Of a stretch of 46,853 nucleotides of DNA, positions 16,523 through 25,372 are shown piece after piece. Location of the stretch: IMG/VR virus record IMGVR_UViG_3300036780_000217, positions 1 to 46,853 of that record. One strand, 5' to 3'. Within the stretch, counting starts at the first letter, position 1. Every line of letters starts with the position of its first letter. Made by a program: the position numbers and the translations under genes. The notes beneath the pieces were generated by a model that had not been told where the DNA came from, did no database searches, and saw only the letters and a program-made list of their open reading frames with translations. This DNA comes from a virus.

Positions 16523-17209
16523 TCAGTCCTTTGCCAGCACGGTCGACGAGCCGTCGGGGACGTCGGGGCCATCCCCCGCTGAGCCCGTGCCCGACTGGAA
16601 GTTCGCGTTCGCCCAGTCCTTAATATTGTCGGCGAAATCCGAGAGGTCGGTCTTGCGGATCACCGCCTGATCGTCGCCCATGTTGGCCGGATCGTCACCG
16701 ACTCCGACCAGGCTCGTGTCGTCGCGCGCAACGACCATTAGGCCGCCGGCCGTCGCGATCGAGAGCAGCGCACCGACGAGCAGCGTGAGGCTTCCCTCGT
16801 CGTCGCCGTCGCTAAACGCGTCGTTGGTGAGCTTGATGTACGCGTCGATGTTGCCGTCGGCGTCGTAGTGGACTTGCCACCACTCGCCGGCCTTGGCGGG
16901 GATCGATTGCTGGAAACAGTTGTCGAACCATGCGACCCAGCCGCCTTGCGTTCGACAGAAGCAGACCTGTTCGCCGCCGCGCGGCGGGCCGCACTGGCCG
17001 ACGTCGGGCATCAGCAGGGTCGCCTCGATGGGCGTATATTCCGATCCAGAGTCGGGAAGCTGGGCGTACCCAGCGCCTTCGGTGATCTTGATCGTGCCGT
17101 TCTGCGCGTTCCACGATCCGGTGACAACAATCCCCTCAAGGATATAGGTCGGTTCGCGCTGGCCCTTGGCGAGCGTCGCCTGCGTGCCGAGCATCTTATT
17201 GATGCTCAC
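16523..17209 (-). CDS. baseplate spike / central puncturing protein (gpV-like)
   Basis: The 228-residue product has an N-terminal OB-like region. It includes ILEGIVVTGSWNAQNGTIKI, GPPRGGEQVCFCRTQGGWVA and then AKAGEWWQVHYDADGNIDAY, a pattern typical of phage spike proteins that sit below the hub and pierce the outer membrane. A hydrophobic glycine-rich stretch (LTLLVGALLSIATAGG) and an acidic C-terminus follow. It lies between the hub gene and the gp25-like gene, the standard order. Confidence 0.7.
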   Translation of the reverse strand: MSINKMLGTQATLAKGQREPTYILEGIVVTGSWNAQNGTIKITEGAGYAQLPDSGSEYTPIEATLLMPDVGQCGPPRGGEQVCFCRTQGGWVAWFDNCFQQSIPAKAGEWWQVHYDADGNIDAYIKLTNDAFSDGDDEGSLTLLVGALLSIATAGGLMVVARDDTSLVGVGDDPANMGDDQAVIRKTDLSDFADNIKDWANANFQSGTGSAGDGPDVPDGSSTVLAKD

Positions 17210-18547
17210 CTATACGGCCCCGGCGGCGAGCGAATGATTCACCGCATCGACCTCCCAGATTGCCCCTCGATTGATATCAACGGTCTCGACGATCTCGCGT
17301 GGCCAGTATCCGCCGCCAACTTGGCTATCGGGGACGCCCGCGATCGAGGATTTGCCGGTTGATGGGTTTTGATTGAACGCCGAAAGAGGGAAGCCGTAGA
17401 CTTCAATATCAGCCGTGACGTCCATGACGCCGAGTGCAGATTGCATGATCGGCACGGTTAGCTTTATCGAGTACTCATGCATTGAAATCTGCCGCCAGAT
17501 CCGCTTCGAGATTAGGTCACAGTCCGCCGGCGTCTTATTGGCGACGTAGAAAATGTAGCGCTCGACGCCAGACTCCGTCGCGAACTTCGTCGGGCCCGAA
17601 CTGGCCGAACCGCCACTAAGGCTGCTCTTGGTCGTGGTGACCGTGCCGTCGCTATTATAGGAGGTCGAGACATAGTCGGTTGTGCCAAATATCGGGCTTC
17701 CGATTACTTTACGCGACCAGTTCGTCGTCTGCATGCCGCCGTTAATCAACGACTGCGCGCGAGACCCGGAAGACTGGCGCGTGCGTTTCGTATACGAGTG
17801 TACTTCAACTTGAACGTTGCGCGAGAACTGCGGCGAGTGCGTGCCGACCAAGTCTAAGATATTTTCGCCCCATACGTACTGGAGCGGGTTTCTCGTGATA
17901 AACGATGTCGCTTGGTAGTTGAGCTGTCCTGTGCGATCGACCCAGATATCGACGTCGTCGTACTGCGCGCACTGAAGCATAAGATCCCAGATGTTCCAGT
18001 TGCGCACTCCGGTCACGAACTCAGCGCCGAGAACCTTGATCATCTGTGCGGGCTGCTGACCAGGGGCGAGCACGATGTTGGTCGTGAGGCCGAAGCGCGC
18101 CGCCTGCTGCTGAATGAACGCAACCGTCGTGATTGACGAGCCCGCCGTAAAGGGCGTCGTGATCTTCGTCGACGTGAGGGGCGCAGCCATCGAACGGCAG
18201 GAGAACGTGCAGCCGTCCGCCGCTCCCGCAGCGCTATACTGATCGACAATCCCGACGAAACGGCTCATGAAAATGCCGGTGTTATTAAGGTCGAGGAAAA
18301 TCTCGATTGGGACAGGTTTGTTCGCATTGCCGCCCGAGTCACTGCGCGCGATCTGCTGCGTCCAGTCAGGGTTCGTCGAAATCGGGATCTCGACTGTCGC
18401 GGTATCCGTTGCGCCGTGCGCATTCGTCGTTAATACGTAGCTCTTTGGCAAGTACTGCTTGCCATCAATAGTTGCGCTGATTCGTGGTACCAGCGACTCG
18501 TAGACTGGCTTTTTCTTCAGCGGAACTACAGGAAACTGCGTAGTCAC
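17210..18547 (-). CDS. baseplate hub protein (late control D / gp44-like)
   Basis: This 445-residue protein overlaps the upstream LysM-like gene by four bases. The N-terminal part (PRISATIDGKQYLPKSYVLT, then GATDTATVEIPIS) and the middle segment (DDVDIWVDRTGQLNYQATSF, a hallmark-like strand pair, then SRNVQVEVHSYTKRTRQ) fit hub proteins of the gpD/gp27 type. These form a trimeric ring linking the tail tube to the spike. The spike gene follows directly, supporting this. Confidence 0.78.
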   Translation of the reverse strand: MTTQFPVVPLKKKPVYESLVPRISATIDGKQYLPKSYVLTTNAHGATDTATVEIPISTNPDWTQQIARSDSGGNANKPVPIEIFLDLNNTGIFMSRFVGIVDQYSAAGAADGCTFSCRSMAAPLTSTKITTPFTAGSSITTVAFIQQQAARFGLTTNIVLAPGQQPAQMIKVLGAEFVTGVRNWNIWDLMLQCAQYDDVDIWVDRTGQLNYQATSFITRNPLQYVWGENILDLVGTHSPQFSRNVQVEVHSYTKRTRQSSGSRAQSLINGGMQTTNWSRKVIGSPIFGTTDYVSTSYNSDGTVTTTKSSLSGGSASSGPTKFATESGVERYIFYVANKTPADCDLISKRIWRQISMHEYSIKLTVPIMQSALGVMDVTADIEVYGFPLSAFNQNPSTGKSSIAGVPDSQVGGGYWPREIVETVDINRGAIWEVDAVNHSLAAGAV

Positions 18548-19500
18548 GAGAATGCGACCGGCGGCAGTTCGGGAAGATCGAGCGGCTGCGTAAAGCCCGA
18601 ACCCAGGAGCGGATACACGTAACCGTTAGCCTTCGCGAGGTTGAAGCATTGCGTGACGTCGCCGTACTGCGTGGCCGCGACCGAAAACAGTTCGCCGCCG
18701 AAGGTTGAGACCGATCGCGACGACGTTCCGCCCAGCACGGCATTTGCGATGCCTTGCACGGATCCAATGAGGAGCGAGAGATCGGCGAACTGCGGCGACG
18801 TGGGCGACAACGATCCCGCGTATGCCGTTAGCGCCGTTAAGAGCGAGCCGGCAACCTCGCCGATCGGGCCGAGCCCTTCGAGCAGATTCTGCGCGAGCGG
18901 CGCGTACTGGAGGAGCAGCGACTGCAGCTGCTGCAGGTAGGTTTGATAGGGGACAGAGCCGATCGGATCGACGGCCTGCACGTTTTCGTTCGACGAGATC
19001 GCCTGCGCCATCAACGCGCTAACTTGTGAATCGACCGTCGGCGAGGTCGGAACCGCGAATGCGCCGTTAGCATCACGCGTCACGACGAGTTTGATACGGT
19101 ACTCGTTATAGCCGCCGCGCCAGCCCGGGTCGAACTCTTTGATCTTGACGTGGTATTGCTCGACGCCGCCCATGCCCGAGAGCAGGATCTCTTCGCCGGC
19201 CATTTTGTAGAGGCGCAGCTGCAGCACGCGCGGGATGATGTTCTGGCTGTAGAAGCGTCCAGTCCATTCGATGTCGCTTGGTTTATTGCCGAAGTCGTTC
19301 GTGACAACGCTGCCGCCGGGCATGTTGTGCACGACGATCATCTGGTCGCTCGCGCCGACCGGAAAGATATCGGGGCACTCTTCGCTCGAGAACGTGACGT
19401 CGCCCAGCGTGATCGGGTACTGTCCGGGGGCAACGATCGGCGAGGCTAACGGCGACGCGCCCCCTTGTCCTCCGATTCCGTTGCCGGGACTGTCGTTCAT
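18544..19500 (-). CDS. baseplate/tail protein with C-terminal LysM-like domain
   Basis: The first 140 residues form a beta-rich tail domain (GQYPITLGDVTFSSEECPDI, WTGRFYSQNIIPRVLQLRLY, VEQYHVKIKEFDPGWRGGYN). Residues 160-260 are helical. The last 45 residues resemble a degenerate LysM (GGELFSVAATQYGDVTQCFN, ending PLDLPELPP). In contractile tails, such proteins, encoded between tape measure and hub, connect tube end and hub or contact peptidoglycan. The order tape measure, this gene, hub supports the call. Confidence 0.65.
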   Translation of the reverse strand: MNDSPGNGIGGQGGASPLASPIVAPGQYPITLGDVTFSSEECPDIFPVGASDQMIVVHNMPGGSVVTNDFGNKPSDIEWTGRFYSQNIIPRVLQLRLYKMAGEEILLSGMGGVEQYHVKIKEFDPGWRGGYNEYRIKLVVTRDANGAFAVPTSPTVDSQVSALMAQAISSNENVQAVDPIGSVPYQTYLQQLQSLLLQYAPLAQNLLEGLGPIGEVAGSLLTALTAYAGSLSPTSPQFADLSLLIGSVQGIANAVLGGTSSRSVSTFGGELFSVAATQYGDVTQCFNLAKANGYVYPLLGSGFTQPLDLPELPPVAFS

Positions 19501-19508
19501 TGCCTATC

Positions 19509-21503
19509 CTATGCTGGCGGTACAGAAAGTGCCACTGGGAGATTAGCCGTCGTCCGTGTGTTAAAGGCGCTCGTCCCCATTGCGCTGCGTGGATTGCTAA
19601 AGAGGTCGGTGAGCACGCTCTTGACGACCATGGCGACCTTCGCCGGGTCTGTCGCGTCGTGAATGGTGATCTCGATCTTCGGAACAGTAACGCTCACCGT
19701 CGACGACGACTTGCCGCTGGGGCCGAAGCCCTTCCACGGGTGCCGCTGGTCCCAGAACTGCTGGGGATTCTCGATATGGTGCGCGCCGCTCTGCGACTCG
19801 TAGTACTGCGATGACGTCGTGATGCCGTGCTGCTTGAGGTATTTTGAATAGCCGGACTTCGGGCCGCCGCTCCAGTTGAGGATCTGCGCCCAGCGCTGCT
19901 TCTCGCCAACCGGATCAAAGCTGGTCGTGCCCAGCATCACGCCAGCGGCGCTGATCAGCATGCCCAGCGGTGAGGCCATAAAGGCGGCTCCCGCGCCGGC
20001 CAGTGCACGCAACGCCTGCGCGACGGTGTACGTCTCACCGGCAGCCGACTCGCCGATCTGCAGGGCACTGATCGCGCCAACAAGTGCGCGGATCGGCCCG
20101 ATCGTCAGGAGGAACGCATTGGGGAAGCGCAGCGCTTGCGTAATCCCACCAACGGCCGACACCACACCCAGGAACGTCACGAGCCCGAGCGTGAGGTAGC
20201 CGAGGGTTCCCGCGACGGTCGGGTGGTCGGCGAGCACGCTCACGAGCCAACCCAGTGCGGCACCGAAGGCTCCGATGAAGGACGTGAGACCGGGGAGCAT
20301 CGGGAGCGCGACTACGCGGAACAGGTTTTCGAGGTTGGTCGTAAAGACGTTCCACTGATAGCGGAAGTTGTGCGTGTACTGACCCCACATCTTGTCGACG
20401 CCGCCCATCTTGTTCATCGACTCCCAGTTCTGCTGGGCTTTCTGATAGATGCGCGGGATCAGGATGTCGGACATATACCGGCCGCCCTGCTTTTGGAACG
20501 CGTTGGTCACTTCAGCAAGGAAGGTCGTAGGCGCCGTGTTTTGGCGCACCGCTTCGAGATGGTCGACGACTTTCTGCAGCAGCAGATCGCCTTTGGCGTC
20601 ATGAAAACGCGAGTCGAGCAAACCATTTGGCCCCTCGAGGCCGAGCTGCCCCATGGCCTTACGCTGCGCTTTGCTCAGATGACCGGTGATCGCCGTGGCG
20701 CCGGCGAGCGCCTCGATAATGTTGGCAAGGCCGGAGCCGCCGCGCGATCGCAGGAAGCCCGTCTGGCCCATGGTCATGGCCTGCTTCCAGATGTCTTGTT
20801 CCGAGACGCCGGCCGACATGGCCGAGGGCAGGAAGAGACGCCCTTGCGTGACGAGCTGCTGGATCGCTTCGGGCTGTACGAACTGCATCTCGACCGCGCG
20901 GTCGAGCATGTGCTGCAACGGCGCGCCTTCGTACACACCGAATAAGTGCGCGAGCTGCGACATTATGCGCACCGACTCGATCGGATCGGTATGCTTGGGC
21001 GACATCCACAGCACGTCGGCCGCTTTGGCGATGCGCGGGAAGCCTTCTTTGAGCTTTCTGGGGTCGTTGAGGCCCGACGTCGCAGCCGTCGCGAGCTCCT
21101 GAGCGATCGTAACGGCATCTTGCGCCGTTTGCGAGGAGACCTTGATCGCCAGACGCGCGTAGGCGTCGCCGGCGGCCGGGTTGAGCTGGTTGGTCGCGAT
21201 CTGCACGCCGGTGATCGCGGTCTGCAGATCCGACGCGCCCTTGACGGCGTAGGCCAGGGCCGCACCCAGCACGACGAACGTGCCGAAGGCGGCCGTCGTG
21301 AGCATCGCTTGTTGAGATTCGCGCGCCGCGTCGACTTGCCGCCGATAGCGAAGCCACGCCGCTTCCTGTGACGAGATTTGGCCCGTGAGGCGTGCGAAGC
21401 GGACATCGGCGGCCGAAGCCGCACCCGACATCCGCTCGAGGTTCTGGAGCCCGACGACGTTGATTCGAACGAGGTTCTCGACCATCCACGATCCGAACGG
21501 CAT
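19509..21503 (-). CDS. tail tape measure protein
   Basis: The 664-residue product starts at an ATG sharing one base with the previous stop (TAATG). It has an N-terminal helical region, a phage-tail minor-protein core (DLQTAITGVQIATNQLNPAA, AVTIAQELATAATSGLNDP, GSGLANIIEALAGATAITGH), and several hydrophobic segments near residues 400-530 (LTSFIGAFGAALGWLVSVLA, LGYLTLGLVTFLGVVSAVGG). It lies right after the chaperone and completion genes and is one of the longest tail genes, as expected. By the usual 0.15 nm per residue it would set a tail of roughly 100 nm. Confidence 0.88.
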   Translation of the reverse strand: MPFGSWMVENLVRINVVGLQNLERMSGAASAADVRFARLTGQISSQEAAWLRYRRQVDAARESQQAMLTTAAFGTFVVLGAALAYAVKGASDLQTAITGVQIATNQLNPAAGDAYARLAIKVSSQTAQDAVTIAQELATAATSGLNDPRKLKEGFPRIAKAADVLWMSPKHTDPIESVRIMSQLAHLFGVYEGAPLQHMLDRAVEMQFVQPEAIQQLVTQGRLFLPSAMSAGVSEQDIWKQAMTMGQTGFLRSRGGSGLANIIEALAGATAITGHLSKAQRKAMGQLGLEGPNGLLDSRFHDAKGDLLLQKVVDHLEAVRQNTAPTTFLAEVTNAFQKQGGRYMSDILIPRIYQKAQQNWESMNKMGGVDKMWGQYTHNFRYQWNVFTTNLENLFRVVALPMLPGLTSFIGAFGAALGWLVSVLADHPTVAGTLGYLTLGLVTFLGVVSAVGGITQALRFPNAFLLTIGPIRALVGAISALQIGESAAGETYTVAQALRALAGAGAAFMASPLGMLISAAGVMLGTTSFDPVGEKQRWAQILNWSGGPKSGYSKYLKQHGITTSSQYYESQSGAHHIENPQQFWDQRHPWKGFGPSGKSSSTVSVTVPKIEITIHDATDPAKVAMVVKSVLTDLFSNPRSAMGTSAFNTRTTANLPVALSVPPA

Positions 21504-22030
21504 TACGGAACCTCCGACGCGCTGACTTCATGCGTCGCCGTTCTGGTCGAGATATCGCTAAACGTGGCCATCTCGAAGCCCAGGATGATGCCCGTGAGCC
21601 GCTGCACGATCTCGCGGATCGGCGCGATCGACTCTTCCATCGCAACGCGCCATGCTTGGCGCGGCACGACCATCTGGTTCGCGCGCACGTTGAAGTAGCC
21701 GAACTCGTGATAGAGCGCGATCGGCTCGTCGGTGTGCGCTGAAGCCCAGCCCGGGCCGACCGAGGTCTCTACCGAGTCGCGAAGCAGTGAACCGTCGCGC
21801 AGCAGCGGATCGTTGGCCGTATAGCCGTGGGCGACACGATCGATTTGCGTCGCCTCGGCGAGTTCAGGCAGTACCTGATCGCCATACTCGCGCCGGACGT
21901 TCTTGCCGAGGATATCGGACGTCGCGCCGAGTGCGAGCTGGCCGACCGGGATGGCAACGGCGGCTTGTTTTTCGAGAAAGCGCGCATACTCACGCAATGA
22001 GCGGAAGCGTCGGGTCGTCATTGCGAGCAT
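21503..22030 (-). CDS. virion morphogenesis/tail completion protein
   Basis: I chose ATG 22030 because a strong GAGGAGG site precedes it; a longer frame upstream would overlap the chaperone more deeply. The 175-residue product shows the pattern of phage virion morphogenesis (gpS/HK97 gp10-like) proteins: an N-terminal helix, NDPLLRDGSLLRDSVETSVG, then PIALYHEFGYFNVRANQMVV and a PRQAW segment. Such proteins cap or complete the tail before joining to the head. It lies between tail chaperones and tape measure and overlaps the chaperone gene by 41 bases. Confidence 0.7.
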   Translation of the reverse strand: MLAMTTRRFRSLREYARFLEKQAAVAIPVGQLALGATSDILGKNVRREYGDQVLPELAEATQIDRVAHGYTANDPLLRDGSLLRDSVETSVGPGWASAHTDEPIALYHEFGYFNVRANQMVVPRQAWRVAMEESIAPIREIVQRLTGIILGFEMATFSDISTRTATHEVSASEVP

Positions 22031-22247
22031 AGCGCCTCCTCTTCTGTCGCGGCGAGCGGTCAGGAACGTAGAGTTCCCACCGATCCCAATCCCAATGGGA
22101 GCCTTTGCCACCATGCGCCTCGCTGAGGCTGATATATCGCGCCCAGAGCTCGTCCTCGGTCATCTCGAGGGCCGCTCGGTAATCGATGCCGCCTTTACTG
22201 AGGATCATGATCGCATCGATTAGGCGCGCCAGCGGGCGCTCTAGATG
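21990..22247 (-). CDS. tail assembly chaperone, frameshifted C-terminal part (gpGT-like)
   Basis: This frame has no stop from the slippery site (22247) to 21990. It continues as HLERPLARLIDAIMILSKGG and then ALEMTEDELWARYISLSEA. Made by -1 frameshifting at 22247-22253 it would add 85 residues to the 94 read from the upstream gene, giving a 179-residue fusion. An internal ATG (22208) exists but has no clear ribosome site. The G/GT pair shields the tape measure protein during tail assembly. The arrangement is directly upstream of the tail-completion and tape measure genes, as in lambda. Confidence 0.8.
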   Translation of the reverse strand, partial: HLERPLARLIDAIMILSKGGIDYRAALEMTEDELWARYISLSEAHGGKGSHWDWDRWELYVPDRSPRQKRRRYARNDDPTLPLIA

Positions 22248-22253
22248 TTTTTT
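22226..22253 (-). promoter_or_regulatory. programmed -1 ribosomal frameshift signal
   Basis: In the frame of the upstream chaperone the codons GTA-AAA-AAC-ATC-TAG contain the canonical slippery heptamer A_AAA_AAC at 22247-22253. Seven bases after the heptamer, GCGCC-CGCT-GGCGC forms a five-pair GC hairpin (22226-22239). After a -1 slip the frame stays open into the next gene. Slippery site, spacer and stem-loop all have textbook geometry. Confidence 0.85.
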
Positions 22254-22528
22254 ACCGCGGCTTTCTTCGGCGCGAACACTTCGCTAAAAACGCCGAGCAG
22301 CTGATTGTATTCGGCGGCGTCGAGTAAATCGAGGCGAGCGTCTAGCTCGAGGTCATTGCTCGCAACCGCAAACTCGGTAGCGTCGATCTTTGCAATCGTC
22401 GCCGCGACGCGGAAGTACGGAAGCTGCGAAAAGTCGCCTTTCGCACATTGGTCGGCGTTCATTTGCTGCCGAGCGGTCAGATCTCGAAACGTGACGACCT
22501 TACCGGACGACAGAGTTACTTCTAACAT
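22241..22528 (-). CDS. tail assembly chaperone (gpG-like)
   Basis: The 95-residue protein begins LEVTLSSGKVVTFRDLTARQ, a pattern shared by small phage tail-chaperone proteins, continues with helices (ELDARLDLLDAAEYNQLLGV) and ends KAAVKNI. It follows the tail tube gene by 13 bases and carries a frameshift signal at its last codons, which strongly supports the role. It helps load and protect the tape measure protein and is not expected in the mature virion. Confidence 0.82.
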   Translation of the reverse strand: MLEVTLSSGKVVTFRDLTARQQMNADQCAKGDFSQLPYFRVAATIAKIDATEFAVASNDLELDARLDLLDAAEYNQLLGVFSEVFAPKKAAVKNI

Positions 22529-22541
22529 GGGCTCTCCTTTA

Positions 22542-22994
22542 CTAAAGCTCGATGCGTTCTTGGGCGCCCCACTCCACTTTGGACTTGGTCATATCGTTGG
22601 CGACGTGCGTGCCCGGCTTGTAGCCGTGGAAGACGACGTTGCTCAGCATCCAACGCTCCGTGGGGCCTCCGGGGAGCGGTGAACGCAGGGTGCAGTTGAT
22701 CGTGAAGAACTGTTGCTGACCGCCGGCATAGAAGAGCTGCTCCAAGCTGGAGTAGCGCTGCGCGAACGTCGCGACAGCCTTCTCTGCTTCGATCGAGCCG
22801 CTCCAGCCGCCGGGGATGACGCGCTGCGTAATCTTGCCGCCGCCATCGCCCGGACGGCCTTTCTTGTACTCGTCGTCGGCCTGCTCTTCAAACATATCGC
22901 GCGGGCCGTCCAGTTGAACGACGAGGCCATTTTGATCAGAGATCGTAATCGAAAGGTCGACGCCGACGTTAAAGGTGTTGATGGTTGCAGTCAC
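22542..22994 (-). CDS. major tail tube protein
   Basis: This 150-residue protein lies directly after the sheath gene and before the chaperones, the standard tube position. It has mixed beta content: an N-terminal strand region (FNVGVDLSITISDQNGLVVQ), a loop with GRPGDGGGKITQRVIPGG, and a C-terminal strand pair (WMLSNVVFHGYKPGTHVAND). The size matches tube proteins, which stack as hexameric rings inside the sheath. A hairpin (23025-23052) separates it from the sheath gene, possibly to set expression levels. Confidence 0.78.
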   Translation of the reverse strand: MTATINTFNVGVDLSITISDQNGLVVQLDGPRDMFEEQADDEYKKGRPGDGGGKITQRVIPGGWSGSIEAEKAVATFAQRYSSLEQLFYAGGQQQFFTINCTLRSPLPGGPTERWMLSNVVFHGYKPGTHVANDMTKSKVEWGAQERIEL

Positions 22995-23024
22995 GGTGCG
23001 GTCCCCTATGAAGTGAGCAAAGCA

Positions 23025-23052
23025 AAGCGCCCCACGGTATCGCAGGGCGCTT
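23025..23052 (-). terminator. terminator-like hairpin after the sheath gene
   Basis: AAGCGCCC (minus strand 23052-23045) pairs with GGGCGCTT (23032-23025) around a 12-base loop. No clean T-run follows, so it could be an attenuator or an mRNA-stabilising hairpin. A related hairpin lies upstream of the sheath gene at 25048-25075. Confidence 0.45.
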
Positions 23053-23071
23053 GAACGGTCGACGGGAGGTC

Positions 23072-25027
23072 TTAGCTCGCAGCCGTGACCTGGATTTGAA
23101 CGGCGCGACCGACTTGGACGATGTTGAGGATGTACTGAGCTTCTGAGTTCGTCACGACCGACGTGCGCGGGATCAAGAATCCTTGGACGGCGGTCGTTTG
23201 CGTGTTATCGCTGCCCAGTAAGAACTGCCAGCTAGTGATCTGTTTGCTGGATTTGAGACCGCCTAGATATGCCGTGGCAATATCGAGCGCGTCGCGGCCG
23301 GCCGGGTTCAACCAGTCAGGTGACGTCGGGTCGGTATTCATCGCTTCACCAACGACGACTCCGAGCCGCTGGCTGAGCGTGTCGACGATCAGTTTGAGCA
23401 TGCGTGCGTCATTGATCGGCGTGACGCCGTCGGACATCATGCCGTGCGGCAGGCCCAACGCGGGACCGCGCGGCGAGCGCGGCATGTAGTTGAGATAGAG
23501 CAAGCCGTTCTGCTGGCGCGTATCGGAGTCCGACGAGCTGACGAGGTTGATGCCGCCGACGATTTGATCGGTCGAGTTGACGCCTGCCACGCCGCCGACG
23601 GGCTGGTTTCCGGGGTAGACGTAGGATGGCAGCCCCGAGATGACGCCCGCGAGCTTGTCTTGCGGCGGAACGTAGAACGTGGTCCCCGAGAGATCGTCGA
23701 AGACGCTATCCCAATCCATATCGGTGATCAGCGACGCGCCGGCGATATCGTACTCGCTGCGCATGAGGATCGCTTCGGCGGTCGTCGTGCCTTCGGGGTA
23801 GGACCAGTGGGCAATGGCGTTCTCGACGATCGCGAACGCCTCGAGCGTTTGGGCGACGGTGGGATCGGTGAGTCCGGCGATAGCGAACTGCGCGCCCGAA
23901 ATGAGGCCGCTGAGTGCCTGCATGCCGGTGCGCCCGAAGATTCCCCCGACGCCGATCAGATCGGCCGAGGTGAGCCCTGACGTGCCGTCGGTGCCACCCG
24001 AGGCGCTTGTCGCGCCGACCGTCGGCGGCTGCGTCCCCGAGCCTGCCGAAGCGGTCCAGCGGGACGATCCCGAGACACCGCGCACACTGCCGTTAACCGC
24101 AGCCAACAGACTCGCGTTGAAGGTCGGGGCGTCGAACGCGCCGCCGGCCGTCGCGTAGGCAATGAGGCCGTTCCAGCCTTCGGCCGGCGCATTTGGATAG
24201 TTGATGACGACTGCGATGACGGGAGCAGCGATCCACGTTCCACCCTGCAGGAAGACCTGTACGACGGCGCCGTTGGCGCGCGAGCCAGTCGTCATACGCG
24301 TCAGGATGAACGACGTACCGGAGGGTGCGACCCCGCCGCTCAGGGCGGTCGGGGCCGTTGGCGTGATCGTCGTATGGCTACCGGTTGCGGTTCCGCTGTA
24401 CATAATCGAGTTCTCGCTGGAACCCAGTACGAGTGCCGAGAGCTTGATCGCAGATCCGCTCAGCACCGCCGGAGCCATAAACGGGGGCTTGTTGCCGCCC
24501 GTGGGCGCCTGACCGACGCCAAACGACCGATTGAACAACGCTACGAGCGCTGCGGCGATGGTCGCTGTTGTATCGGTCGACAGCACGGTGTACGGGCCGA
24601 CCACGATGGTCTCACTGCCGGCGGTAAGGGTGATCGAAACGGTGTCGCCGGCCATCGGAGATCCACCGATGGTGAGCGTGCCGGTTGCTGGCAAACCGCC
24701 GCATGGAACCGTGATCGTCGCTGCGACATCGGTGCCGTCGGTGGCACGCACGCCGCCGAAGGCTTGACCTTCGGGCATCGCGCTGAGCGCTGCGCGCACG
24801 AGTGCGTTGTCCGACATCGTATCGGTGCCGAAGATCGCCTGGCAGCTCGCGGAGTCCGAGAAGCGCGTGAAGACGTTGACCGGTCCATCGTTGGCGCCGC
24901 CGACGATCGCATAGAGATCGGTCTGCGGTCCGGTTGCCGGCGCCGGGAGCGCCTGGAGGATGTCGTTATAGACGCCGTCGGACTGGAAGTTGCCCGGGTC
25001 GGTGTTGGTAATGACTCTTGGCGGCAT
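23072..25027 (-). CDS. contractile tail sheath protein
   Basis: The 651-residue product has the sheath pattern: an N-terminal segment (GPQTDLYAIVGGANDGPVNV), variable beta-rich insertions (residues about 110-330) that make it longer than P2-type sheaths, and the conserved C-terminal domain. That domain includes PSYVYPGNQPVGGVAGVNST, NARMLKLIVDTL-like sequence and the final strand VQVGRAVQIQVTAAS. The sheath contracts to drive the tube into the cell, so this gene defines a myovirus-type tail. The start follows GAGGAGC. Confidence 0.88.
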   Translation of the reverse strand: MPPRVITNTDPGNFQSDGVYNDILQALPAPATGPQTDLYAIVGGANDGPVNVFTRFSDSASCQAIFGTDTMSDNALVRAALSAMPEGQAFGGVRATDGTDVAATITVPCGGLPATGTLTIGGSPMAGDTVSITLTAGSETIVVGPYTVLSTDTTATIAAALVALFNRSFGVGQAPTGGNKPPFMAPAVLSGSAIKLSALVLGSSENSIMYSGTATGSHTTITPTAPTALSGGVAPSGTSFILTRMTTGSRANGAVVQVFLQGGTWIAAPVIAVVINYPNAPAEGWNGLIAYATAGGAFDAPTFNASLLAAVNGSVRGVSGSSRWTASAGSGTQPPTVGATSASGGTDGTSGLTSADLIGVGGIFGRTGMQALSGLISGAQFAIAGLTDPTVAQTLEAFAIVENAIAHWSYPEGTTTAEAILMRSEYDIAGASLITDMDWDSVFDDLSGTTFYVPPQDKLAGVISGLPSYVYPGNQPVGGVAGVNSTDQIVGGINLVSSSDSDTRQQNGLLYLNYMPRSPRGPALGLPHGMMSDGVTPINDARMLKLIVDTLSQRLGVVVGEAMNTDPTSPDWLNPAGRDALDIATAYLGGLKSSKQITSWQFLLGSDNTQTTAVQGFLIPRTSVVTNSEAQYILNIVQVGRAVQIQVTAAS

Positions 25028-25047
25028 GATGCTCCTCGAGCAAAGAG

Positions 25048-25075
25048 AAGCGCCCCACGTCTACGCGGAGCGCTT
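25048..25075 (-). repeat. hairpin in the leader of the sheath gene
   Basis: Minus-strand arms AAGCGC and GCGCTT enclose a 16-base loop. The 3' arm continues the same GGGGCGCTT sequence seen in the hairpin after the sheath gene (23025-23052). It lies about 20 bases before the sheath start, so it may tune sheath transcription or message stability. Confidence 0.4.
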
Positions 25076-25099
25076 GCAGCGATTGATGGACGGGCGCGC

Positions 25100-25372
25100 T
25101 TACTGCGCCGCGGGTGATCCCGAACTGGGCAGTGCCGCAACGTCTCGAGAGATCGACGTCATCTTGACCGGCTCGGGGGGCGCCGCGGCTTGCTCCGGTG
25201 CGGACTTGACGCCGCGGAGATGCTCGAAATGTTCGGGGTGACCCGGCGTCGAGACGCGGCGTCGAAAGGTCGGGTTACTGAGCGCCGCTTGCGCATCGCC
25301 ATCGAACAGCACGTCACCGCGTTTGAACTTGCGGCCGTTGATCGTGAGTCTTTCGTGCACCGTGACGGTCAT
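25100..25372 (-). CDS. small head-tail module protein, hypothetical
   Basis: This 90-residue protein starts with a compact beta-like segment (VTVHERLTINGRKFKRGDVL), followed by a proline- and alanine-rich disordered tail. It overlaps the upstream gene by four bases and precedes the sheath gene. Similar small proteins occur at this site in other myovirus operons, but I do not recognise this one. Confidence 0.55.
   Translation of the reverse strand: MTVTVHERLTINGRKFKRGDVLFDGDAQAALSNPTFRRRVSTPGHPEHFEHLRGVKSAPEQAAAPPEPVKMTSISRDVAALPSSGSPAAQ

Noticed and set aside
20659-21645. Minus-strand second frame of 328 residues within the tape measure gene
   Set aside because: Arg-rich out-of-frame shadow of the tape measure and completion genes; no ribosome site and no motif.
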